From Talpa occidentalis (Eukaryota; Chordata; Mammalia; Eulipotyphla; Talpidae), in contig NW_023605194.1 of the NCBI RefSeq assembly GCF_014898055.3, positions 60,551,361-60,615,360 on the forward strand: a DNA stretch of 64,000 nucleotides. The letters run 5' to 3'. The notes beneath the pieces are model-generated. The model was given only the letters and a program-made list of their open reading frames with translations, did no database searches and was not told the origin of the DNA. Below, piece after piece: positions 1-10,942 of the stretch. How positions within the stretch are numbered: the stretch's first letter is position 1; each line of letters starts with the position of its first letter. Made by a program: the position numbers and the translations under genes.

Positions 1-356
1 GCGACCCAGGAGTCAAAAGCAGCTCTTTGTTGGCTCCAAAATCTCTGCGAAGCATGTCATTCAGGACTCACAGTTCTAGGATCAGACCAGTATCCAAAGT
101 GCTGGTACCGAGTGCAAATCACCCAGCTGCTCCAGCCCAAGCTCCCTGACTATAGGCCTAGAGAGAGGAAGTCCTTGGCACAACACCAGACAGCCAACTG
201 GTGGCTAAGTCTAGCCAATGGCTTCATCCCTGGCAGATAAACCTACTGACAGATAACATCTCTCCTCAAAGAAGGCCCTGAAACTAAGGGTAAATGCCGT
301 CAGCCACATTTTTCCAACGAACACTGTAATGTTATAAAAATCCTAAATTATCTTTT
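1..356. other. Unassigned single-copy-looking DNA
   Basis: I see no repeat, RNA gene or coding signal here. The last 20 bases (about 337-356) are the left target-site duplication of the SINE that follows. Confidence 0.5.
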
Positions 357-629
357 TTTTTTAAAGATTTATTTTTATTTATTTATACAAGCACTGGGTA
401 CAGTCAGAAGCGCGGGAGGGTGAGAGAATTCACCAGAGCCAGAGCAGGGAGCAGAGCAGAAGGACCGAAGTACACTGCTGAGGGGAGCAGCGGGCGGCAG
501 GAGAGGTCTGCGCGCCATGTGGGACCCTCCTCCAGTGGCTGGGGAGCAGCCGGGGATCGAACCAGCGCTGCAAAGGCTGCGGGCAGCTTCGCAACCCAGC
601 GCTCAACCACTGCGCCACCAGGGAGGCCC
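357..629 (-). mobile_element. tRNA-derived SINE, full length
   Basis: Read on the minus strand, it runs from GGGCCTCCC-GGTGGCGCAG to an A/T-rich (TAAA)n tail and A run. The 3' body carries the CTGTACCCAGTGCTTGTAT signature, here called type II. It is flanked by about 20 bp of target-site duplication (AAAATCCTAAATTATC at about 337-352 and 630-645 plus T run). Several CpGs survive, so it is fairly young. The short ORFs across it are by-products of its GC-rich body. Confidence 0.93.
553..617 (-). promoter_or_regulatory. Internal Pol III promoter (A and B boxes) of the SINE
   Basis: On the minus strand the A box is TGGCGCAGTGG (607-617), a full match to TRGYNNARNGG. The B box is GGTTCGATCCC (553-563), a full match to the tRNA B-box core. 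Their spacing of a little over 40 bp is tRNA-like. This supports a tRNA origin and potential RNA polymerase III transcription; activity of this copy is inferred only. Confidence 0.85.
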
Positions 630-1729
630 AAAATCCTAAATTATCTTTTTAAGAGTTGAGCAAAAGCAAAACAGAAGGATTTTATCGCTCTCCTTTCTTG
701 TAGCTGCCAGTAGTTGGAATTTACACAAGCAGCTTCTTGTCTCTGCATCCCATGCAGTGCTTCTGAGAAACAAAAGCCCAGGAACACAGTGACCCTGGGA
801 CTAGGCCAGTCAGAGTTGACCTAAACAGGCAGGTGACCCTAAACACTACTTTATCAAATACCACTCACTCTGAAGCAGCAATAGACACCATTCTACACAT
901 ATATCACTTCTGCAACCCAGGAATCAGCCTGACTCACAGAACTCACCCCTGCACCCTGAACAGCCCCGTGATTTTTATGAACTCTATGGTAAATCCTATC
1001 ACCTGCATACAAGTCTTACTGTGGAAGCTAACTTTGTCCCTCATCCCACATTAGCCAGGTAACAGCCAACATCCTGTTACAGTAATACCAACTTACCTGC
1101 TAGCACCAGGCTTGCCAAGCCAGATCAAGCCAGCAGTAAAGTGTGCTTGGTGTTGGAAGCTCTTTTGCAAAAGCAGTCCTAAAGAGCCTCACACCATCGC
1201 CAGATGGTTCAAAGCCCAACATACTATTCTGACCAAGGAGTTATACATTCTGTAATTTTTGAACTAAAAATCAAGTAAGATAGCACTTAAGAGCATTCTG
1301 AATATTCAAGGCGCCCAAAAATCTAAGAGTATTATAAGATTCACCACTTTGCTGACTACACTTGAGGTCTGAGACATAGAGGATATAACTTTAAGGGGTC
1401 TCCATTGTCTTTGATGTAGGTAGCAGGTTACAGGAGAGATCAATTCTAGAATTGTGGCCTAAGTCAAGTTACTCAAACTAAATTCTTCATTTTCCTCATC
1501 AGTAAATTCAGTTAATATCTCTCTCAGTATCACAATGAAATATCAAATGAGAAAAAGGAAGCCATCCCTCTAAGCACAGTGAACGGCACATCGCAAACCA
1601 TAAGTAAATGCTCCCTCCATTTTTCAGTGGCTTGTTCTTTCTTTCCTCCCTTTTCTAATTATTATTGGGGTAACAATGGTTTGCAAAACTGTGTGTACTT
1701 TGGGAGTATAGCTTCATACCTCTTCAAAT
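630..1729. other. Unassigned stretch
   Basis: After the SINE's right target duplication nothing is recognisable. ORFs are short and without family resemblance. Degraded ancient repeats could be present below visual detection. Confidence 0.45.
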
Positions 1730-2005
1730 GTCTGATACCAAACTATGTCCACCACCAAAGTTCCAGTTGCCCGCCACCGCCACCTCATCGACCCTCTGTA
1801 TCCATTCCTCCCACTTCCCACGCCATTACCATAGCACCGCTCTGTTGTCAACCTAAGCATTTGTGTTTGTCTTTTTGTTCCTTTTCTTTGTTTCTTTATA
1901 TTCCACGTACCACTGAAATCATCTTTCTGATTTATTTCATTTAGCATTATCCCCTCAAATTTCATCCACATTGCTGCAAATGGAAAAGTTACATCTTTTC
2001 CAAAG
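1730..2005 (-). mobile_element. Ancient L1 3'-end fragment
   Basis: The reverse strand matches the old L1 3' region. The plus strand shows the reverse complement of the typical CATTTAGCATTATCCCCTC and CATCCACATTGCTGCAAATGG blocks, preceded by a C/T-rich 3'-UTR segment. Many substitutions indicate an old insertion. A minus-strand ORF of 134 codons across it (1714-2118) is a relic of L1 and flank, not a gene. Confidence 0.75.
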
Positions 2006-2555
2006 AAAACATACAAGTGGCCAATAGGCACATGAAAAAAAGGTTCATGGCTTCTTATTACTAGTACTGAAATTAGCTGTCTCTTCTCCCACCAACTCAA
2101 ACATGATGGTTTTCCCAACAGATTATTTTATAATCTATTTAGGGTCATGGGAGCAGAGGAGGAAAGCATCACAGTTGTGGATTAGATTAGAAACCATTCT
2201 TTATTAATGATTCTTAGTGGCACAGGAGCCAGGAGACAAGAAGGATATTTGATAAATGTTCACATACTACAGGCTGCCTCTGCTAAAGCTAGAGCATCAA
2301 GTATGTTTTAGGTTCTCAGCAACATTCTGTTGAACAAATATTAGAGCATCCACTTCTATAGTAATAGCTATTTTCTTTGTTCAATTGGAGATAAAAGTAC
2401 TGAGGCAGCTAAGCTGACAGGTCTGAGTGGGGTATCCTGCATAACTAAAGACTTAACTAGCCCTTGTCTAATCATAGACAAGTAGCAGACACCGAATTCT
2501 TCATGGGTATCTAAGTCAAAGTACATTGTTAATCACTTATTTTTGTTGGTGGTGT
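2006..2555. other. Unassigned stretch
   Basis: No feature recognised apart from A/T-rich sequence. It lies between two minus-strand L1 fragments, so some may be unrecognised L1. Confidence 0.4.
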
Positions 2556-3485
2556 TGTTTTCATCTTAAATTTCTCTGAGTTTTCATCAAAACATCGTCA
2601 CATAATCATTTTCACAATGAAGATACAGGATATTTCCTTCACCCCCAAAAAAGCTCCCTCTGGCCTGTATAAATCAATCTTCTCCATCCCTGGCTCCTAG
2701 CAACCACTGATCTATTTTCTGACCTTACACTGGCCTTTTCCAGGATGTGGCATAAGTGGGATCACACGCTATATACCCTTTAGAGTCATATTGCTATGTA
2801 CCCTTTTTTTTAAGATTTATTTATTTATACAAGTACTGGGTACAGGCCAGAGGCGCAGGAGGATGAGAGAATTCACCAGAGATAGAGCAGGGAGCAGAAC
2901 AGGCAGAAGGATGAAAGTGTACTGCTGAGGGGAGCAGTGGGCAAGACAGGAGAGGTCTGCCTCCCCATGGGGGAAACTCCCTGGCCGGCCAGGAATCAAA
3001 CCGGCACTGCAGAGGTTGCTGACAGCTTCACAGCACTGAGTTCAACCCGCTGCACCACCGGGGAGGCCCCTATGTACTCTTTTGAGTTTGGTCTCTCACA
3101 AAACATAACACATTTGCGCTTCTTCCCAATAAGGGGGTTTCTTCTTCTATTATTGCTGAACAATGGTCCGTTGAAAGGTATATCCCTTTATTCATGCATT
3201 TACCTGTCAAAGGACATTAGAGTTTTTTCCAGTTTTTGGCAGTTGTGAAGAAAATTGTTAGAAATATTGGCGTACAGGCTTTTGTAAGAACAGAATACAT
3301 GTATAACATGTGAGAAATTACCAAACTATTTTCCAAAGTGTCTGCCCCACTTAGCATTCCCACCAGCAATGTGTCAAGAGACTTACAGAGGCTTTGCCTC
3401 TTCATCAGGACTTGATAATATTTGTTTTTATTTTGTCTATTTCTTTAGTCATTTCAATAGATATGTAGTGGTATCTCTTTGTGTT
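2556..3485 (-). mobile_element. Ancient L1M-type 3' region, interrupted by a SINE
   Basis: The plus strand shows the reverse complement of the L1M ORF2 end and 3' UTR: a CCTAGCAACCACTGATCT-type block (near 2697), then after the SINE CATTTACCTGTCAAAGGACA, a TTTTTGGCAGTTGTGAA block, CATTCCCACCAGCAATGTGT and ATATGTAGTGGTATCTCTTTG. The order is collinear with L1M. SINE 2804-3069 splits it. No ORF survives. Confidence 0.85.
2804..3069 (-). mobile_element. tRNA-derived SINE inserted in L1M
   Basis: Full-length minus-strand copy. Target duplication is CTATGTACYCTTT on both sides (about 2794-2806 and 3070-3082). Its 3' body is intermediate: GTACTGGGTACAG as in type II but GCCAGAGGCGC as in type I. 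It post-dates the L1M it interrupts. Confidence 0.92.
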
Positions 3486-3489
3486 TTTC

Positions 3490-3780
3490 TTTTAGCTTTT
3501 GATTTTGAAATAATTTTAGACTCACAGAGAATATGCAAAAATAGTAGAGTTCCTGTGCATCCCCCTCCCTTATCTTACATAACCACAATGCAATTATCAA
3601 AAGCAGGACTTGAGATTGGTACAATACTATTAATTAAGCTACAGACTTTGTTCAGATTTAATTGATGTTTACATTTTGTCTGGTTGTTGTTTACCTACAA
3701 GTCTATCAAATTTTATCACATGTATAGGCTCATATAATCACCAGCACAATCAGGATGTAGATCTTTCCACAAGACACTTA
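3490..3780 (-). mobile_element. Old L1 (L1ME-like) 3'-UTR fragment
   Basis: Contains the block reading TTTTGAAATAATTTTAGACT and GTACAATACTATTAATTAAG followed by CAGACTTTGTTCAGATTTAA, familiar from old L1 3' UTRs read in reverse. A related block occurs at 16205-17600. It directly abuts the preceding L1M, so either two L1s are adjacent or one insertion is nested. Confidence 0.7.
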
Positions 3781-3784
3781 TTTT

Positions 3785-4740
3785 TGAAAAGGCTTTTTTG
3801 GGTTTTTGGTTGTATGTGTTTTGTTGTTATTTTTTTATTTTTGAGAAAAGGCTGGCTCCCTCCCATCTGATGCTGCATTGTTTATTAAATATCCATACTG
3901 TGACTGAGAGGTACAAAGCCAAGGGGCTGGAGGAGCTCCTGAAAGAGCAGGCCCAAGGTGGCAGGGCAGGGACGAGCTGGGGGCAACTCCTGCCCCACTC
4001 CCAGTGTCCTGCAGCTCTCAGCGCCTCTCAGCTTCTGCAGTAGCAGCAATTGTCCTGGTTGTCCTCAGAGACAGATGCACCTCCTTCCCCGGGGCTGGGA
4101 TGGGTCTGCTGGACTGGGCTGGGCCAGGGTCCACCCAGGGCCAGGTGCTAGTCCAGAAGAGAAGGCCCAGGTCAGGTTCACAAATGGATCCCACAATTGT
4201 GAATGGAGCCTCCTCCTTAGTAGCTCCTCATCTTAGGAGGCAGCAGCCTCAACAAAGTTTTCATCCAACACCATTGCCAATACAGGCACTGCACCCTTTC
4301 CTGCGCCGAGTACTCCTATACCCACACCTGTTCCACCTCTTCAAACCTGACTGGCTGCCACAGGGGCTCTGGGGGGCGATGTGAACATCATCTAAGAACC
4401 TGAGAGAGATGTGTATTCACTCTGGTCTGCAGTCTTTGATCTTGCTACTCAGAATCTCATCCAGGAAGGGATGGAAGACCACATGGAGAAAATGAACTTT
4501 GGGGTACGCTGCACCATCCCTCAGGAACACCGAGGCATCCTCCAGCTTGGTGATGGCAAACAAAGTGATGCAGAGTCCCACACTGTAGACAACCTTACTG
4601 GTTGTCCAAACTGGTTCAGCTCCTCAGCAATGGAGTCATTGAGCTTCCTCTCAAACTGCCATGGCTGGGGGGAGCGGGGGAGGTACAGTGGGGATCCACA
4701 GGGCACCACCACCTCCAAAAGGACAAACATCCTGCCCTAT
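3785..4740 (-). pseudogene. POLR3H: Processed pseudogene of RNA polymerase III subunit H (RPC8)
   Basis: The minus strand reads as a broken retrocopy of POLR3H, the RPC8 stalk subunit of RNA polymerase III. It starts MFVLLEV at 4730. [16 protein letters not shown] follows at 4661-4614, VVYSVGLC and [10 protein letters not shown] at about 4594-4530, VHF and [11 protein letters not shown] at about 4515-4426, EQVWV-stop-EY near 4310, and GSICEPDLGLL at about 4200-4150. Introns are absent. About 24 extra bases lie between the start region and WQFER; the frame shifts after EELN; and there are in-frame stops. An AATAAA signal lies at 3886-3881 (minus), followed by an A-rich stretch at about 3845-3785 that looks like a decayed tail. 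It sits inside L1-rich DNA, as expected for an L1-mediated retrocopy. The upstream boundary is unclear; 4741-5110 may be 5' UTR or flank. It cannot encode a functional subunit. Recognition is from memory of the family. Confidence 0.87.
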
Positions 4741-5673
4741 ACTAGGAGCTCTGGGAATGGGAGAGTCAATCACACACTGGGCCTAAGGTGGTGGGGATGC
4801 TGAGGCCCCTCCATTCTGTCCCAACAGCTGAGACAACTCCTCCGCCCCACCCCATAGACCCTGGCCAGCAATGGGGTAGCACAGTAGGGCCTGGGGTACC
4901 TCATGTGAGGCATACTCTTCTACTACAAAGTGGGAGAAGGAGGGAGAAGGAGCTCTAGGCCCAGTGTTGGGGTGCACATCCCTGTTATGCAGCCCATCAC
5001 ACCTGCCACTGGCTCTTGCCATGCACCACACACCCAAATACCTCTGGCAGTTGCGCAACTTACCCCTTTCAGTTTTATAAACTTCATCTGGGGGAAGGGC
5101 TTTGATCAATGTACTTTCTTTTGCCCTTTTCTCTTGACCAATTAAAATTATCTATTCTCAGGCTGCTGTGTACAAACCACTGCTGACAGAGAAGTTCACA
5201 TTTCAGGATAAGTTACTGTTCTGTTCATTCTTTCCTTAATATATATCAAGACCAATGTAGGCCACAGGGACCAAATGGTGCACAGAAAAGCACTACACCA
5301 AGGACTATTTGCTTTCTCCTTAGGTCAAAGACTGGCCAAATGATATACCAAATTGGCAATTGCCCATGTGGTGTTACTTTAGGTCCACTTAGGGCCCCCA
5401 AATTTCTTTCTAACCTCCTGCCATAGTAAGCCAAATTCTACCACTAGAGATTCTTTAGTTATAGAGGTGTCCCCACTGATTTAACACCAGCCACGTGAAA
5501 TTGCACCAGGAAGTGGGGGACAGAGTAAATCATCACTAGCTTCAGACTGATGACTGGCATGACCCTTTCCTCCGATCTGAGGATTATTATTAAGGGCATT
5601 ATTCAGGGCAAAGCTCCCTCTTCCCATGTGCCCTCCCTCTAGCCTGTACATATTTTCATTACCAGTAATCTCT
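4741..5673. other. Unassigned stretch
   Basis: 4741-5110 is more GC-rich than its surroundings and could be 5' UTR of the retrocopy. A 108-codon minus ORF there (5109-4783) has no recognised family. 5111-5673 shows nothing identifiable. Confidence 0.4.
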
Positions 5674-5944
5674 TTATTTTTAAGATTTATTTGTGTATGC
5701 ATACAAGAACTGGGGTACAGGCCAGAGGTGTGAGGGGGTGAGAGGATTCACCAGATACAGAGTGGGGAACAGAACAGGCAGACTGACTGAAATACACAGC
5801 TGAGAGAAGCAGCAGGGTGAGTCAAGAGAGGTCTGTGCACCATGTGGGTCACCTCTCTGGCTGGGGATCGAACTTGTGCTGCAGTGGCTGTGCATAGCTT
5901 CACAGGTTGCATCTTAACCCCTTGCGCCACCAAGGAGGCCCCAT
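5674..5944 (-). mobile_element. tRNA-derived SINE, type I
   Basis: Minus-strand copy with type I 3' body (TGTACCCCAGTTCTTGTAT). Target duplication CCAGTAATCTCT at 5662-5673 and 5945-5956. Its CpGs are largely decayed, so it is older than the type II copies. Confidence 0.92.
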
Positions 5945-5956
5945 CCAGTAATCTCT

Positions 5957-7222
5957 AATGCTGTTTGTTTTCATGTTTCTTTCCCTTCTATATATCAATA
6001 GTTCCAACATTTCTGATTCATCTCTGCACCTTCAGCATCGGCACCCCAGCTCCCATGAATACGGTAGGTGGTCAGTAAATGTTTTCTGATTTTTTAAGAA
6101 ATAATGATCAGATTCCAATGTATTTACAAGGGCTTTGAGGGAAGGGCCTAGACAGATGGGTGTCAATAGGAAAGTCATGAGTTAAAGGGATGAGACAGTT
6201 GGTCAGTCTCAAGAATTTTATCGTGGGGAAGCTAAATATATTATCAGGAATTTGGACATCTGAGAGAGGGAAGGAGTAAGACAGAGGGAGTAGAAGCAAG
6301 ACTTGCCCACACACGACCAAGATCAAGATCAGACCAGCTTGGTGCCTGCCAGGAAAATGGCAGATAGGCTCTTGAGGTGGAGAAGAGGAGGGGGAAAATC
6401 ACTCTGTCTCCATTTCTTCATTTCTAAGGGTATTTGCCAAGAATTGAGCTGAGGGGGATGAAGAGTTCAAAAAGACGTATTTGCAGTAGTTGCTAGGGAG
6501 TCAGCTAAGAAATATGTAAGACATGACAAAGGAAAAACACAAACAAAACACTTCCAGAAAACAGCTAGTTTGCTGTACATGCTTCTGTCTCTTTCTAAAG
6601 AAACTCAAATCTTTCTTAAACTATCACATATGGCTTCCAAAATACCCTGAGTGGGCCCTTCTGTGCAGGAAGTAATGGCCAGGGCTTGAGGGCCCTTGAG
6701 GGCTGGCTATAATCCAAAATGCCTCCTGCTAAGTCAGCTAGCAGGTGGAATGCCTCTGGACACACTAAACTGTTAGTGGAAAAAACAAGGCATTGCTCTT
6801 GGCTGTTCACTAGTTGAGCATCTTACAAACAGAAATTGTTATTATTTAGTGATCAGTCAATGTATGAACTCCAAAATCCAAACAATGGTTTTGCAATATT
6901 AAAACAATTGTTTTGCAATCTTACAAGAACTGTTTGCGCAATTTTAAAGTATCAGAAAAATATTCCAGCCCTTGTTTCCAAAACCATTCACTGTTGAAAT
7001 AAGTCAGTACATGGCTTCCAGTTAAGACTTTCTTTCCACCAGCACCTTGACCATGAGGCAGACCAGGGTGATATGTGGACATGAAAGTAAACTCCCTGAA
7101 GGAAGAGGGCAAGTTGTCAAAGACACACATGTCCCCTACTGGAATAGCTAGCATGTCTCAAGGATAGCTGGCTCAGAGATCTGCCAGTACTATGGCAGGT
7201 ATATTGACTATATTGATATACA
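5957..7222. other. Unassigned stretch, possible L2 3' terminus near 6010-6100
   Basis: Around 6060-6090 the sequence GGTGGTCAGTAAATGTTTTC resembles the end of L2 or MIR-class elements, but too little remains to be sure. The rest shows no feature; 6110-6330 is purine-rich on the plus strand. Confidence 0.35.
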
Positions 7223-7244
7223 GTTATTGACTTAAATCAATAAC
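7223..7244. repeat. Perfect short inverted repeat
   Basis: GTTATTGA at 7223-7230 and TCAATAAC at 7237-7244 are exact reverse complements around CTTAAA. It lies 13 bp before the much longer hairpin at 7258-7347. Confidence 0.8.
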
Positions 7245-7257
7245 TTAACAGGGATCT

Positions 7258-7347
7258 CTATCAGTTTCACTTAAAACTCCTCGTTACCCATCTATGTTAC
7301 CCATCATGTTTCTATGGGTAACGAGGAGTTTCAAGTGAAACTGATAG
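7258..7347. repeat. Near-perfect 34-bp hairpin, 22-nt loop
   Basis: Arm 7258-7291 (CTATCAGTTTCACTTAAAAC onwards) pairs with 7314-7347 with a single mismatch in 34 positions (A opposite C). The loop is 7292-7313 and carries another copy of GTTACCCAT found at the arm end. It matches no repeat I recognise. Stem and loop sizes are compatible with a small-RNA precursor or a template-switch mutation; neither is shown. Confidence 0.85.
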
Positions 7348-8710
7348 AAAGCTGCCAATTCTATGCTAGTTGCTAAAAACATTGAATTCGTCAGATGCAA
7401 GGTGCTGAGTATCAACTTTTCCCCAGTGCCACAAATTCAGATTACACCAACTGCTTCCATTCTCACTGTTTTAACCAAAGTAACAACCAGAAGGACTCAG
7501 CTTCCTGGTAACACAGTACACCATGAGGTGCAATATGAACTGGGGACCACAAGATGGTTTTCCCTGGGGTCTGGGGGGATAAAAGCAAAATCAAGTAAAA
7601 CAGCCCTTCTTAGCTCCAGGTGAGAAATGTCATCAGACACTTGTGCTATCCTTTGGTCTCTAGAGAACCCACTTGGTGTAGCTCCCCAAAAAGTACACCA
7701 TCCCCCACATGTGTTCCAGAGGCTAAAGCTGCCTTCTGTTCTGCTTCTTCACCATAAACCCCAAACCAAAACTGTCCTTCCCAATCAGATCAGTTAGGGA
7801 ATTCATGACCTGAGGTATGAAGGACACAAGACTTCTCCCAACCAGAGGTTCGAAAAATAATTCAAGACCATTAACAGGATTTTAAAATATCTCTAATCCC
7901 TCTCTCACCCAAGAGGTACTCCATAACTGATTTAAAGACAAGGGTAGCACCAAAATGCATTAAATGCATAGTCATCAATTAATGAGACCAGTTTTAAGCT
8001 TTATATTAAGGTCAAAATTAAGCCACTAGTGTCCAAACTGTTTCTACTGTATTCATATACATTTTTTTTTTTTTGTAATATAAAGGACTTAACACAAATA
8101 TTCCTAACTGCTTTCACATCTGCAGCTTCTGGAACTAGATTATTTTTCAGCAACAAAAGGTGGCAGGGACAGGAGAAACTGTTCACAATGACCCAGAGGA
8201 AATGTCACACCCCTTGTATTTTCAAACCCATGAACAACTGTGAATCAAAGCTCAGTCTTAAATCTCATTTCAATTCCAACTTCCCTCCTACCCAAGAAAA
8301 GGAAGCATGTTGCTAAGTTCAAAAGACCCAAACAAGATTATCAAAAAGCTGCCTGTGAGCACCAAACAAAAGATAATTTATATAATTTTTCTACCAATAC
8401 TAAAAATGCAATTCACTGCAATTATGCCTCTGCCTACATACCATTGTGTTCTCTCATAGGTATTTCTAAATGATGCAGGCTAAGCAAAATGCCCATTTTT
8501 TCCTAGCTTCCTAATATAAGGGCAAGGAGAAGGGAAACCAACATTTTGGTGATTGTCTACCTACCAAGCATATCAAACTTTGATAAAATAAGAATTTCAG
8601 ATCACTCAATACCCCTTGCTATCCATTCCCCCTATAGTAACAAAACACCTATTATTTTACTCAACTCCCAGAATAACATCTAGGTGTAACCAGGTTTCTA
8701 TATTCTAGCC
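7348..8710. other. Unassigned stretch
   Basis: No recognised repeat or gene. A T run occurs at about 8062-8075. ORFs are short and look random. Confidence 0.4.
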
Positions 8711-9047
8711 CAGGAGTCCTCAAAATGGGTCTGGAAAACCTGGGAGTCCCCAACACACTTTTAGGTAGTCTATGAGCAAGAACTATTTTTATAATAATAC
8801 TAAAATGGCATTTGTTTTTTTATAGCTCATTCTCTCACGAGTAAATCAACGATCTCATCACCCATGATGTCACAACAAATTGAAGGCTGAAGCTCACTTG
8901 AGGATCCAGCTATCATCTATTAAAGGCAGATATTAAGATTTACAAAAATGTGAAGCCATGGTAATCCTCTCACTAGTAGTTAGGAAAGTTATTTCCCCCA
9001 AAAGGTAATTTATTCTAACCTTATTTTTAAATGAATCAATATTTTTT

Positions 9048-9300
9048 AAAGATTTATTTATTAATGCATACAAGAATTGGGGTACAGGCCAGAGGTATGG
9101 GGATAGGGTGAGAGGATTCACCAGGGACAGAGTAGGGAGAACAGGCAGATCTACACTGCTAAGGGGAGCAGCAGGCAAAACAGGAGAGGTCTGCCGTGCC
9201 CCATGGTATCTCCCTGGCCGGGGATCGAATTCATGCTGTGGTGGCGGTGGACAGCTTCATAGTGCTGCAACTTAACCCCTGCGCCACCAGGGAGACCCCT
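9048..9300 (-). mobile_element. tRNA-derived SINE, type I, inside the hAT-like element
   Basis: Minus-strand copy. Target duplication AAATKAATYAATATTTTTT at 9029-9047 and 9301-9319. The head end reads CACCAGGGAGACCCC in place of the usual GGGAGGCCC. Inserted into the A/T-rich right half of the DNA transposon. Confidence 0.92.
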
Positions 9301-9356
9301 AAATTAATTAATATTTTTTAATTTTCTCGCTTTCAACTTATATAGAAAATACTTGC

Positions 9357-9812
9357 ACTGTTCTCCTATTGTTGCTGTAAATTACTACAAACATACAGTT
9401 TCAAAATACCACAAATTATCTTACAGTCCTGGAGATCAGAAGTCTAAAAATAGGTCTTATAAGGCAATAATGGAGATGTTGGCAGGGCTGAGTTCTTCCA
9501 GGAGCACCAGAAGAGAATCATCCCTTGTGTTTTGCAGCGTTTAGAGGTGACCTGCACCCCTTGGCTCATGGTTCCTCTCCAGCAGAAGCATCACTTCAAT
9601 GTGCTTCCATCCTTATTCCTTCTCTCTGACACTCCTGTGTTTCTCTCATAAGAACTCTTATGCTGAGGCCATCTAGATAAGACCGCATAATTTCTGCATC
9701 TCAAGATAGTAATTTAATCACATCTGTGTTCTCGTCTGCCACGTAAAGTAAGTCACCAGTTCTGTGGATTAGGATGTGGACATCTTTGGGGGCCATTTTT
9801 TCTGCCTAATGC
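9357..9812 (-). mobile_element. MLT1-type MaLR LTR inserted in the hAT-like element
   Basis: The plus strand is the reverse complement of an MLT1-like solo LTR. It begins TATTGTTGCTGTAAATTACT, continues CTTACAGTCCTGGAGATCAG and GAGGTGACCTGCACCCCTTG, and ends GATGTGGACATCTTTGGGGG then CATTTTTTCTGCCTAATGCA. No internal retroviral genes accompany it. Divergence indicates an old insertion, but one younger than its hAT host. Confidence 0.8.
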
Positions 9813-9944
9813 AACGGATTACTATAACCCATATAGGTAAAGCTCTTTGTGGTCCTCAATAATTTCTAAGAGTATAAAGAATCCCTAAGACCAAAATGTT
9901 TAAGAACTAACTGTTCTGGCATATGAGCAGATTAGATTAAGTCA

Positions 9945-10090
9945 GTTACTAGGTGAGAAACTAAAACTCAGAAAAGCTAAGTGATTAACCCAAGTCATAT
10001 AGACTGGGAGTAGAACTTCAACTTGAACCCAGGTCATGTGGCTACCAAAGAATCTTGCATGGCATCCTCTATGCTCTGCAGCCAGTCCCT
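9945..10090 (-). repeat. MIR SINE fragment
   Basis: Shows the reverse-complement MIR core: TAGGTGAGAAACTAAAACTC, then GCTAAGTGATTAACCCAAGT and CTTGAACCCAGGTCATGTGG. Ancient tRNA-derived repeat of mammals. Confidence 0.75.
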
Positions 10091-10647
10091 GAATACCCTG
10101 ACTGAGACAAAAGGCAAAATACAAATTATTCTATGGGCATTTGTACATGCATCAAATAAAGGGCAGGGCAATCAGCATTCAGATGCATGTATGATGAGTA
10201 GGAAGGAAGACAAGTTGAAGAAGCTGTTTAAAATAACCCTAATTTTTCCAAAACTTATTTAGAAAGATACAAATTTCTTGCCTTGTGTGAGAGAGGAGGA
10301 CAATGTTATGAATGGCCAAGTGCTCCAGTGCAAAGTCAGAGAAAAATGAGCAACAATTCCTGGTAGAAAGCGCAGTGAGGATCGAAGCCCACAAGACACA
10401 GGGAGCATGTGCAGCAAAGCACTGCTCTGGTCAGGCAATGGGACCTGGAGCCCAAAGTCAGATTCATGGTCACCTGTCTTGATAATGACTGGCAAACTCC
10501 CGTTTTTAACACCCCAACTGCTAAGGACACCTGAAAGGCTGTGCTCTCCAACTGTCTCTTTGCATCATTTTGATGTGACCAGATTCACAACTTTTCAACA
10601 GGAAAGAAACTGCACTCAGGTAAACTGTTTTAAAATCAGGCTAATGA
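10091..10647. other. Unassigned stretch
   Basis: Nothing recognised except the left SINE target duplication at its end (10632-10647). Overlapping ORFs at 10259-10551 (minus) show no family features. Confidence 0.4.
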
Positions 10648-10942
10648 GGGCCTCCCTGGTGGCGCAGGCAGTTAAGCGCAGCGCTGTGAAGCTGTCTGCA
10701 GCCTTAGCAATGCGGGTTCGATCCCCCCAGTCGAGGAGCAACCCATCCACATGGCGCAGCAGACCTCTCCTGTCTTACCCGCTGCTCCCCTTAGCAGTGT
10801 ATTTTGGTCATTCTGCTTGTTCTGTTCCCCCCTCTGTCTCTGGTGAATCCTCTCACCTTCCCGCACATCTGGCCTATACTCCAGTTCTTGAATAAATAAA
10901 ATAAATCTTAACAAATATATATAGAGAGATTAAAATAGCTCA

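Larger units (their letters stand above)
8711..9913. mobile_element. Old hAT-like DNA transposon remnant with nested insertions
   Basis: The left end reads CAGGAGTCCTCAAAATGGGT and the reverse complement of the right end reads CAGTTAGTTCTTAAACATTT: related terminal inverted repeats of the CAG-GTTCTCAAA type seen in hAT-Charlie elements. Flanking octamers TTCTAGCC (8703-8710) and TTCTGGCA (9914-9921) fit a diverged 8-bp hAT target duplication. The internal sequence recalls a common mammalian non-coding repeat (CAGCTATCATCTATTAAAGG; GTCCTCAATAATTTCTAAGA). SINE 9048-9300 and MLT1 9357-9812 are nested in it. No transposase ORF is present. Exact family name not determined. Confidence 0.65.

Noticed and set aside
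357..629. tRNA gene call at the A/B boxes
   Set aside because: The head is tRNA-derived but does not fold as a complete tRNA and is followed by a SINE body and tail; it is one of about 22 copies.
1714..2118. 134-codon minus ORF
   Set aside because: Runs through an L1 3' region; no intact domain.
5246..5434. 62-codon minus ORF near 5.3 kb
   Set aside because: No motif, no repeat match, typical random ORF length for this composition.
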